A model generated the notes under the pieces. That model saw only the letters and a list, made by a program, of their open reading frames with translations. It searched no databases and was not told the origin of the DNA. A program made the translations under genes and the position numbers. Positions 24,501 through 32,151 of a stretch of 64,000 nt of DNA are shown here, in pieces. The first letter of the stretch is position 1; every line of letters starts with the position of its first letter. The stretch lies in assembly GCA_034678485.1 (NCBI GenBank), contig JAXDBU010000013.1, positions 1-64,000 on the forward strand, given 5' to 3'. The stretch is from PLanc-01 sp034678485. GTDB taxonomy: Bacteria > Planctomycetota > Phycisphaerae > Sedimentisphaerales > Anaerobacaceae.

Positions 24501-25985
24501 TCATCCCGACCTGGCGGGCCGAACTCGACTGGCCACCACGGCAACGAGAAAGCAGACCGCTACGCCGATGGCGCCATAGAGCAGCCCGTTCAGATGCGTC
24601 GCGAGCTTGACGTAGAGCAGGGCTGCGACGCCTGCTGCGGCGCCGACCCACGCGTGCGCCGTGCGTACCTTCTTCGTGAAGATCCCAAGCAGAAACAGGC
24701 CCGCCAGGGTGCCCCCGAAGAGCCCCATGATCCCCAGGAACAAGTCCCACAGATACTCCACCTGCGCCGCAGCCATCAGCGCCGCAGCCGCCGTACCTGT
24801 GATTCCGAAAAACACCGTCAGACCGCGTGCGGCAGCCAGGTAGGTCGCGGCCGGCAGATCCGGCTTGAACCGCCGGAGGAAATCGGTGGTCACCGCCGTC
24901 GAGACCGAGTGGATGCTGCTGTCCAGGCTCGACATGGCCGCCGCAAACACGCCCGCGATCACCAGGCCCGCCAGCTCGGCGGGCATCTCGCGGGCGATGA
25001 ACACCGCGAAGATCTGGTCCGTCGCAGCCAGGCTTCCCAGCCGAGCGGGATTCGCATGGTAGAATGCGTACAGTCCCGTCCCGAGACACAAGAACAAGAC
25101 CCACGCCACGACGGCCAGAATTCCGTTGATCCAGATCGCTCCGGCGGCCTGCTTCCGGCTCGGAGTCGTCAGGTACCGCTGGATGACGGCCTGGTCCGTC
25201 GTGTAGGGAATCAGCGAATTGGTGAACAAGGCGCCCAGGATCACAACAGCGAGCGCGTCGCCGGTCCAATCCCAATTCAGGTGCGCCAATGCGAACTTGT
25301 TGTCCGCGAGACCGACAGAGACGAACTCTCGCCAGCCGCCGTCCAACGAACTGAGGATGATCGCGAACGCTGCGACCGCTCCCGCAAGCAAGACCACCGA
25401 TTGGAGCACATCCGTCCAGACCACCGCCTCCATCCCGCCGAGGGCTGTGTAGAGGGTGCTCAGAACGCCAATCAACGCGATGCAAAGATAGACGCTCATC
25501 CCCGTGACGGCCGAGAGAGCCAGGGCCGGCAGCAGAATGACAACGCCCATCCGGCCCAGTTGAAACAGGATGAAACAGAGACTCCCAAACAGTCGAACAC
25601 TGACGTGAAACCGCGTCTCAAGGTACTCGTAGGCCGTGGTGACATCGAGCCGACGAAACAGCGGAAGATACACATAGACGACCACCGGCGCGATCAGGAG
25701 GATGCCGAGATTCAGCGGCAGCAGGCTCCAGTCCGTCGCGTAAGCCCGCGCCGGCATGGCCAAATAGGTAATCGCGCTGAGCTGCGTGCCGAAGATGCTC
25801 AGGCCCGCGGCCCACCAGGGGATTCGCCGGCCTGCCAGGAAGAAATCGTCGGTCGATTTCTCACGTCGGGCAAAACGAATGCCCACGATCAACAGAGCGG
25901 TCAGATACGTTGCGAGGACAACGTAGTTCAGCGTCCCGAACCCGCCGGCAGCCGGCAGAAATCCGCTCGTCCAACGCGGCGTCAC
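24501..25985 (-). CDS. Sodium:solute symporter (SSS family)
   Basis: A 494-residue inner-membrane transporter with about 13 hydrophobic helices. Family marks include FFLAGRRIPWWAAGLSIFGTQLSA near residue 50 (its Gly-Arg-Arg and aromatic pair), the ITYLAMPA stretch, YTALGGMEAVVWTDVLQ near residue 175 and the sodium-site region AAAMSSLDSSIHS near residue 345. The subgroup includes sialic acid and sugar-acid symporters; the substrate is not readable. It starts with GTG overlapping the upstream RraA-like gene by four bases (GTGA), so the two are translationally coupled and probably one pathway. Confidence 0.9.
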   Translation of the reverse strand: MTPRWTSGFLPAAGGFGTLNYVVLATYLTALLIVGIRFARREKSTDDFFLAGRRIPWWAAGLSIFGTQLSAITYLAMPARAYATDWSLLPLNLGILLIAPVVVYVYLPLFRRLDVTTAYEYLETRFHVSVRLFGSLCFILFQLGRMGVVILLPALALSAVTGMSVYLCIALIGVLSTLYTALGGMEAVVWTDVLQSVVLLAGAVAAFAIILSSLDGGWREFVSVGLADNKFALAHLNWDWTGDALAVVILGALFTNSLIPYTTDQAVIQRYLTTPSRKQAAGAIWINGILAVVAWVLFLCLGTGLYAFYHANPARLGSLAATDQIFAVFIAREMPAELAGLVIAGVFAAAMSSLDSSIHSVSTAVTTDFLRRFKPDLPAATYLAAARGLTVFFGITGTAAAALMAAAQVEYLWDLFLGIMGLFGGTLAGLFLLGIFTKKVRTAHAWVGAAAGVAALLYVKLATHLNGLLYGAIGVAVCFLVAVVASRVRPARSG

Positions 25986-26749
25986 GCCTTTTCGCTCCCG
26001 CGTTGGAAGTGCGCCTCGGCATTCCGCGAGAATTGCTCACACGCCGCATCGAAGAGATCCAGCATCTGCTCCGTGGACATGCCGGCGACGTGACGGGCCG
26101 CCGAGATCATCGTCTGGCATTCGTTCGAGTCCATGAATCGCGCCGCCTCCAGGAGCTTCTCCTCGTCCTCGGGCGGTACGACCAGAAACCCATGCTTGTC
26201 CGCGTGGATGAGCTGGCCGGGCCGAACGGTCCGCCCGAAGACCTCCACCTCGCAATCCCAGCGAATCGGGTGACCGTACGCATGGCCCACGCAGAGCCGT
26301 CGGGCGAGGGCCTTGAAACCGACGCATCGCATCTCATCGAGGTCGCGAATGCAGCCGTCGATGATCGTGCCGACACAGCCGAGGGCCCTGTGCATACCGC
26401 TGTTGACTTCTCCCCAGAACGCGCCCACGTTGTTCGGCGTATCCAGGTCCTGGACGACAACGATCTTCGGTCCCGGCACGCCGCCGACGTAGCGACGGTA
26501 CTGACTCCACCCATCCGGATTCTGCTTCGGATGATTCGGGCTGCTCGGCTCGATCACAACCGTCACGGCGTAACCGACCATGGGCCCCGTCTCCGGCATG
26601 AAGTCCTGACACGCCTCGCAATTGAATCCCTCTCTGCCCGCGTCATGGCGGGTGATCTGCTCCCAGCCATTGTAGATCGTGGGCGTGTTCCATCGTCTCA
26701 ATTCCAGCAAATCGGCATTCGACAATCGCCTGTCTTGCGAGTTCCGCAT
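25982..26749 (-). CDS. RraA-like / HMG-CHA aldolase family protein
   Basis: A 255-residue protein of the RraA/demethylmenaquinone methyltransferase-like fold, whose catalytic members are divalent-metal pyruvate aldolases. The conserved loop reads GAFWGEVNSGMHRALGC, followed by TIIDGCIRDLDEM, in which Arg and Asp bind pyruvate and metal. A C-terminal extension (about 190-255) is longer than in plain RraA. Coupling with the downstream sodium symporter suggests uptake and cleavage of a sugar-acid-like substrate; this is inference. It is the first gene of a long minus-strand run. Confidence 0.82.
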   Translation of the reverse strand: MRNSQDRRLSNADLLELRRWNTPTIYNGWEQITRHDAGREGFNCEACQDFMPETGPMVGYAVTVVIEPSSPNHPKQNPDGWSQYRRYVGGVPGPKIVVVQDLDTPNNVGAFWGEVNSGMHRALGCVGTIIDGCIRDLDEMRCVGFKALARRLCVGHAYGHPIRWDCEVEVFGRTVRPGQLIHADKHGFLVVPPEDEEKLLEAARFMDSNECQTMISAARHVAGMSTEQMLDLFDAACEQFSRNAEAHFQRGSEKA

Positions 26750-26914
26750 TCACTTACTCCTGTTGAATGTAGCTATGCTCTGTGCGGCACCCTGCGGTGC
26801 CGGGGGTTCATCGTATCGTCCGACCCTGGCGCATTCAAGGTCCGTTCGACTTCACGGCGCACACTTGAACCCCCAGAAGCAGGGATCGTCCGAAAATAAT
26901 AGGTCGGATACTCA

Positions 26915-26943
26915 TTGAACTGAGCCGGGCAAGATGCGATAAT
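26915..26943 (+). promoter_or_regulatory. Sigma-70-type promoter for the membrane protein at 27040
   Basis: TTGAAC (26915-26920), a 17-base spacer and GATAAT (26938-26943) match the housekeeping consensus at five of six positions in each element. The transcript would start near 26950, about 90 bases before the gene. It is the only clear signal in the 26750-27039 gap. Confidence 0.6.
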
Positions 26944-27039
26944 AGGGGAGAATCGGCAAAACTGCGACGTTGGAGCCATCAGGCCGCAAGGATGACGCCG
27001 GCTGGCGGAGAAGAGCCGAGAGAGCTTGGGAATTGACCG

Positions 27040-27534
27040 ATGACGACGAAAAGGCTGCTGAGGCAGATTCACTTGGTCGCGACAGTATGGTTGATACTGT
27101 GCATCGCGTATCTCCTCGCGACTGTGTTGCACAGGGCAGGACTCCAGTGGTGGCTCGTCTTCTCGCTGTCCGGATACTCCACCGTCATCATCTTCATCGT
27201 AGCCAGTCTATACTTGTTCGTGTTCTTCCGGGGCGCCGGTCGGAACGGGTACGTCGAGATCGAGCACCCGCTGACCAGCGCCGACTGCTACCTGGGTTTC
27301 TACGTCTCCACTCCCCTGCTCGGCGGCCTGTTGTCTGCCATGAGAGTGGCAGGTACCTTGGAGGGAGAAGAGTTCCTGTTCTCCGTCGCCATGGGAACAC
27401 TGGAAGCGACACTCCTTGTATGGATTGTGATCGATCCGCTGTTCGGCATGGCTGAAACGCTCCTGCCCAGGAGCAGGAGACACCGAGCGGAACGACAACA
27501 CACGCTCACCACCTGTTTGGGCGAACGTCAGTAG
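27040..27534 (+). CDS. Unrecognised four-helix membrane protein
   Basis: A 164-residue inner-membrane protein. Hydrophobic helices lie at about residues 11-30 (VATVWLILCIAYLLATVL), 37-63 (WWLVFSLSGYSTVIIFIVASLYLFVFF), 85-100 (CYLGFYVSTPLLGGLL) and 115-135 (SVAMGTLEATLLVWIVIDPLF). The tail is basic (RSRRHRAERQH). I do not recognise a family. It stands alone on its strand, with its own promoter and a strong terminator. Confidence 0.7.
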   Translation: MTTKRLLRQIHLVATVWLILCIAYLLATVLHRAGLQWWLVFSLSGYSTVIIFIVASLYLFVFFRGAGRNGYVEIEHPLTSADCYLGFYVSTPLLGGLLSAMRVAGTLEGEEFLFSVAMGTLEATLLVWIVIDPLFGMAETLLPRSRRHRAERQHTLTTCLGERQ

Positions 27535-27608
27535 ATGGGAAGCTGTGCCGAATCCGTATCAGGCACACCGGCTTGGATGGACTCGATTCCATCTCTTGGA
27601 GGATGCTA

Positions 27609-27641
27609 CGGGCTCCCGGGCGCGATGCATCCGGGAGCCCG
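27609..27641 (+). terminator. Intrinsic terminator after the membrane protein gene
   Basis: Bases 27609-27619 and 27631-27641 pair perfectly (11 bp, GC-rich) around an 11-base loop and are followed by GTTTGTCCTT. It ends the plus-strand transcript just before the convergent aspS gene. Confidence 0.75.
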
Positions 27642-27665
27642 GTTTGTCCTTGTGACGGAGCCTGC

Positions 27666-29477
27666 TCAAGTCTGCTCCGGCTTCTCAACCGCGTGCAGGT
27701 GCTTTTGTACCCGCAGGTTCAGCTCATCGAGCTGTCTCTGGTCCACTTCGCTGGGCGCGTCGGTCAAGAGGCACTGGCCGCGTTGCGTCTTGGGGAACGC
27801 AATCACGTCGCGGATGTTCTCCGTGCCGGTCAAGAGCATGGTGAGCCGGTCGAGTCCCAGGGCGATGCCGCCGTGCGGCGGGGCGCCGTAGTCCAGCGCC
27901 TTGAGGAACCACCCGAACCGCGACTCGGCCTGCTGGCGCGTGATATTCAGCAGGTCGAAGACCTTCTGCTGAACTTCCGGGCGGTGGATACGAATGCTGC
28001 CGCCGCCAATCTCGTTGCCGTTGAGGACGATGTCATATGCTTGCGAGCGAATGTGCCCCGGGTCGGTCTCGAGCTTGGGCAGGTCCTCGGGCACCGGCGC
28101 CGTGAACGGGTGGTGCACAGAATCGTATCGCTTCTCGTCCGCGTTCCACTCGAACAGCGGGAAATCCACGACCCAGACGAACTCGAACACGCTGGGGTCA
28201 TAGAGCTTCAGGTCCCGCCCGATGCGGCAGCGAAGCGACGCCAGGGCCTTGTTCGCGATCGCCTCCTTGTCCGCCACCAGCAGGATCACGTCGCCGTCCT
28301 TGGCGCCGAACCGCTCGACCAGTTGTTTCAGTTGCTCGGGGCTGAAGAACTTGCCGATCCCGCCGCCGATGAACGTGGGAGTCGGCCCATCCATCTTGAC
28401 CTTGGTCCAGGACAGGCCCTTGGCCCCGAAGTCCATGACGAGATTCGTGAGCGTCTTCTCGATGTCCGCGCGGGAATACGTATCGCCGGCCGGGGCACAG
28501 AGGCCTTTGACAATGCCGCCGTTCTCGATGGTCGAGGTGAAAACCTTGAACGTGCTGCGCTTGGCGATGTCGGAGACGTCCTTGAGCTTTAGGCCGAACC
28601 GCAGGTCCGGGCGGTCGATGCCATAGTCGGCCATCGCCTCGCTGTACTGTATCCGGCGCATCGGCAGTTTCACCTCGACGCTCAGGATCTCCTTCCAGAT
28701 CTTCGCGACCAATTTCTCATGTACGCCGATGACATCATCGACGGTAATGAAGCTCATCTCGACGTCGATCTGGGTGAATTCCGCCTGCCGGTCGGCCCGC
28801 GGGTCCTCGTCGCGGAAACACCGGACGATCTGGAAGTACCGCTCGACGCCGCTGACCATCAACATCTGCTTGAAGAGTTGAGGCGACTGCGGCAGTGCAT
28901 AGAACGCGCTTCGGACGAGCCGGCTGGGCACGAGGAAATCTCTGGCCCCTTCCGGCGTGCTCTTGGCCAGCATGGGGGTCTCGATCTCCCAGAACCCCTG
29001 CTCGTCGTAGTACTTGCGGGCCAGCGTCGTCACCTGATGTCGAGTCTTGAGCCGGCGCTGCATCTCCGGCCGGCGCAGGTCGATGTACCGGTAAACCAGC
29101 CGGGTCTCTTCGTTGGTCTTGGTCGCGCCGTCCAGCTCGAACGGCGGCGTCTTGGCCATGTTCAGGACCTCGAACTCGTCCACGATCACCTCGATCTGGC
29201 CGGTGGGCAGCTTGGGGTTCTCGAGCCCTTCGCCCCGGGGACGGACTCTGCCTCTGGCGGCGACGACCCACTCGCAGCGGACCGTCCGCGCCACGCGATG
29301 CGCCTCGGCCTGAACCTCGGGATCGAAGACCAGTTGGGTGAGCCCCTCCCGGTCCCGCAGATCGAAAAATACCAGATTGCCATGATCGCGATAAGATTGG
29401 ACCCAGCCGGCCAGCACCACGCTGTTGCCGGAGTCTGCCAGGCGAAGTTCGCCGCAGTTATTCGTTTTCTTCAACAT
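27666..29477 (-). CDS. aspS: Aspartate-tRNA ligase, probably non-discriminating
   Basis: A 603-residue bacterial-type class II synthetase. The order is an OB-fold anticodon domain (1-110), the catalytic core with motif 2 (FRDEDPRADRQAEFTQ), the GAD insertion (about 300-420) and motif 3 (GGIALGLDRLTMLL). The start at 29477 gives the usual N-terminus (MLKKTNNCGELRL). His32, in the loop YRDHGN, matches His31 of the Pseudomonas aeruginosa enzyme, which charges both tRNA-Asp and tRNA-Asn; discriminating enzymes such as E. coli have Leu there. Hence Asp-tRNA-Asn formation followed by GatCAB amidation is predicted. Confidence 0.94.
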   Translation of the reverse strand: MLKKTNNCGELRLADSGNSVVLAGWVQSYRDHGNLVFFDLRDREGLTQLVFDPEVQAEAHRVARTVRCEWVVAARGRVRPRGEGLENPKLPTGQIEVIVDEFEVLNMAKTPPFELDGATKTNEETRLVYRYIDLRRPEMQRRLKTRHQVTTLARKYYDEQGFWEIETPMLAKSTPEGARDFLVPSRLVRSAFYALPQSPQLFKQMLMVSGVERYFQIVRCFRDEDPRADRQAEFTQIDVEMSFITVDDVIGVHEKLVAKIWKEILSVEVKLPMRRIQYSEAMADYGIDRPDLRFGLKLKDVSDIAKRSTFKVFTSTIENGGIVKGLCAPAGDTYSRADIEKTLTNLVMDFGAKGLSWTKVKMDGPTPTFIGGGIGKFFSPEQLKQLVERFGAKDGDVILLVADKEAIANKALASLRCRIGRDLKLYDPSVFEFVWVVDFPLFEWNADEKRYDSVHHPFTAPVPEDLPKLETDPGHIRSQAYDIVLNGNEIGGGSIRIHRPEVQQKVFDLLNITRQQAESRFGWFLKALDYGAPPHGGIALGLDRLTMLLTGTENIRDVIAFPKTQRGQCLLTDAPSEVDQRQLDELNLRVQKHLHAVEKPEQT

Positions 29478-30128
29478 GCTGAGGTCTTTCGACAGCGGTG
29501 GATTGCCCGCGCCCGCGAGAACGCACCCTGAGCGCCAAGCAGAAAACCGCATGATAGCAAGTGATGTCCCCACCGGTCAAGAGCAGCATTGCGGCCAGAG
29601 CGGGCTGCCCCTTCCCCCCGCTCCCGGCCAATCTCTCCGGAAACTGGTTCGCTATTTCCATGGACCGCGTTGAAGTGAATCCGCCATAACCTGTTGCCTA
29701 TACAGAAGTTGGCAACATTGTCGCCCTCTGAGAACGGGTTCTGTTATGCACAGTCGCCCGTCCCCAGGAGGACTAACCGCACAGACGCGGACGCCCCGGA
29801 GAATGGGGACAAAATGGGTGTCGTCCCTGGATTCGGACTCCCTTGTGCCCAAACGGGCGAGAGCACACGGGACATGCGATTGATGTATGGGGTCCCGTGC
29901 AGTGCCCTCTTTCCTCGCACGAGGGAGTTGCACGCATGCGCGGTTTGCGGCGTTGCTTCACCCTACCCGGTTGATCCGGAGAGACCGACCGCAGAATCCA
30001 GAGCACCCTCCCGGCGATCATAGAATGACCGGCAATTCACGGGTAACGAACCCGTCGTATGACCGTCTTAATAGAAGAGTTGCCATCGGGATGAATGTCT
30101 GGGCTGAGAGCTTTTCAAGGAGTCCGGT
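29478..30128. other. Gene-free stretch between aspS and the S41 gene
   Basis: About 650 bases without a convincing gene. Open frames on both strands lack ribosome-binding sites and give Arg/Ser/Pro-rich nonsense typical of GC-rich non-coding DNA. A weak 6-bp hairpin lies at 30039-30055. AAGGAG at 30115-30120 is the ribosome-binding site of the next gene. A decayed gene cannot be excluded. Confidence 0.5.
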
Positions 30129-32099
30129 ATGCGGATTGCTCCGGGAGTTGCGGCGGGCCTTGTCAGCGTGTGTATGTTGTGCGTGGGTGTTCAAGCCGGC
30201 CAAGAAACGGCGTCCCCCGCCCCGGCAGCGTTCTATCAGGGCCTGGAGCCGGGCGCGTTCATGAAGCGCTGGTTGGTGAGCGACCCGTTTCCCGTCTTCG
30301 AGGGGTCTGTGAAACCCGGCGATCCGAACGCTCCGCACGAGGCATTCGACCGCGACTTCCTGACCGAGCACGGCGGGGAATCGCAGATCCAGCCGACGAC
30401 GGAAATGATCCACGAGAGAAATGGCGAGCAATACCGCTGGCGGAAGGTCGAAAGCCCGACGGATATCGTCGATCTGGTCCGGCGGTTCGGGTACAAGGAA
30501 TACGTGATCTCCTATGCTTGGGCCCAGGTCGACATGGCCGCCGCGACGCCTGCCCTGCTCGGCATCGGCAGCGACGACGCGGTGAAGGTCTGGCTCAATG
30601 GCGAATTGATCCACGAGAACTGGACGGACCGTCCCGCGCAGGCAGATGACGACCTCGTCCCTGTGAAATTCCGTGCCGGTCTCAACCAGCTTCTATTCAA
30701 AGTGCAGAATGGCGGCCAGTCGTGGGGCTTCGCCTGTCGGCTGTTGGACAGCAGGAGCCTTGGGGACAAGCTGCTGGGGGCCCTGCGCAGCGGAGATCTG
30801 AAGGCGGTGCAGACATGCTTGTCCTACGAAGTGGAGGTGAACGTCACGGATGAGTATGGATTCACGGCGTTGCAGGTGGCACAGATGCGCGGGCAGAAAG
30901 ACATCGCGGAGCTGTTGCTGGCCAAGGGCGCCGATCCGAACGTCGCCATGCCGGAGACTGGAACACCGGTGGGGTTCCTCGATCTGCTCTGGCGCTCTCT
31001 CAAGGAGAACTACCCCATGATGGAGTACGCCGGCGCGTTCGACGAAAGCTGGTACGATGCCTGCAAACAGCGAATCCAGGACACAACCGGCCTGTACGAG
31101 GCGCTGCCCATCATGGACGCCATGCTCGTCCAGAGGTTGAACGACTACCACACCGGTCTGTACTGGGAGGGCAAACAACGGTTCTCCACGCCGGCGGTCC
31201 GCGTCGGCTGGATCGAGGACCAGATCGTCGTGATGCAGTGCGGCCCGGACCTCGGCATTACCCCAGGCGACATTGTACTGGAGATCGACGGCGCCGACGC
31301 AAGAGCACGCTTTGAGCGAGAGTGGCCCGACGCGTTCGGCGCGACCCCCTATGCCAGAGCCAGGTCCGCTTGCCGAACGATCATCGAGGGCGAGCCAGAC
31401 TCGCAGATCGCGCTGAAACTGAGCAACGTGACCGGTGAGGTCTACGAGAAGGTCCTGACTCGCGGGGGCGGCGGAATGCCCGGTTCCGCTCGTGATTCCG
31501 TGATTTCCAGTCGGGTTATAGATGATCGTGTCGGCTACATCTGCATTCGTGGCTGGGGCGGCTTCTCGGACTCGGAGTTCGACAGGCTCCTCGAACCGCT
31601 GCGCGACAGGCCCTGTCTGATTATCGACGTGCGTGACAACGGCGGCGGCGCGGACGAACTGGCCGAGACCGTCATCGCGAGGTTCATCACCCGCAAGATC
31701 GTCGCCAGCATCAGCTTCCAGCGGCAGGCGGGCACCGACACATACAGCAAGTTCATCAATGTGGTGGAACCGAGAGGTCCCTGGTGCTACCCCGGCAAGG
31801 TGGCGGTCCTTATCAACGAAGGTTGCGCCAGCGCGTGCGAGCACTTCGTGTCCGGCATGTTCGAGGCCGGCGCTCTTCTGGTCGGCACCCCAACGACCGG
31901 CGCTTGCGGCTGGTCGAAAGGAATCGATCTGCCGGCCGGCGTGACCCTGCACTGCTCGCTGACGTTCCCGCTGCACGGCAAGATGCCCTCCCCTCTTCAC
32001 GGCATCGAGCCCCATCATCTCGTGACGCCGATCATTGGAGACATCCGCGCAGGCCGTGACACCGTTCTGGAGAAGGCAATCGCCTTGCTGAATCCGTAA
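30129..32099 (+). CDS. Secreted S41-family protease with ankyrin repeats
   Basis: A 656-residue exported protein. A signal peptide (GVAAGLVSVCMLCVGVQAG) is followed by a beta-rich region with IGSDDAVKVWLNGELIHEN, a pattern seen in PA14-like carbohydrate-binding modules. One to two ankyrin repeats come next (about 215-275, DEYGFTALQVAQMRGQKDIAE with ADPNVA). A C-terminal tail-specific/S41 protease domain follows, holding a PDZ-like stretch (LGITPGDIVLEIDGADARA), IIDVRDNGGG and the nucleophile region NEGCASACEHF (Ser in SACE). AAGGAG lies 6 bases before the ATG. The target is unknown; PA14-ankyrin-S41 is an unusual order. Confidence 0.82.
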   Translation: MRIAPGVAAGLVSVCMLCVGVQAGQETASPAPAAFYQGLEPGAFMKRWLVSDPFPVFEGSVKPGDPNAPHEAFDRDFLTEHGGESQIQPTTEMIHERNGEQYRWRKVESPTDIVDLVRRFGYKEYVISYAWAQVDMAAATPALLGIGSDDAVKVWLNGELIHENWTDRPAQADDDLVPVKFRAGLNQLLFKVQNGGQSWGFACRLLDSRSLGDKLLGALRSGDLKAVQTCLSYEVEVNVTDEYGFTALQVAQMRGQKDIAELLLAKGADPNVAMPETGTPVGFLDLLWRSLKENYPMMEYAGAFDESWYDACKQRIQDTTGLYEALPIMDAMLVQRLNDYHTGLYWEGKQRFSTPAVRVGWIEDQIVVMQCGPDLGITPGDIVLEIDGADARARFEREWPDAFGATPYARARSACRTIIEGEPDSQIALKLSNVTGEVYEKVLTRGGGGMPGSARDSVISSRVIDDRVGYICIRGWGGFSDSEFDRLLEPLRDRPCLIIDVRDNGGGADELAETVIARFITRKIVASISFQRQAGTDTYSKFINVVEPRGPWCYPGKVAVLINEGCASACEHFVSGMFEAGALLVGTPTTGACGWSKGIDLPAGVTLHCSLTFPLHGKMPSPLHGIEPHHLVTPIIGDIRAGRDTVLEKAIALLNP

Positions 32100-32151
32100 G
32101 ACGGCGGGGATTGCCCACGGGAGAAACTGCGATCTCGAAACATGACGTCGC

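Noticed and set aside
24594..26093. A 499-codon plus-strand frame opposite the sodium symporter
   Set aside because: The minus strand encodes a typical 13-helix symporter with four-base coupling to the upstream gene; the plus-strand product is low-complexity charged sequence.
29694..30023. Possible small gene between aspS and the S41 protease gene
   Set aside because: No good start or ribosome-binding site, and several overlapping frames are equally open; kept only as a gene-free stretch.
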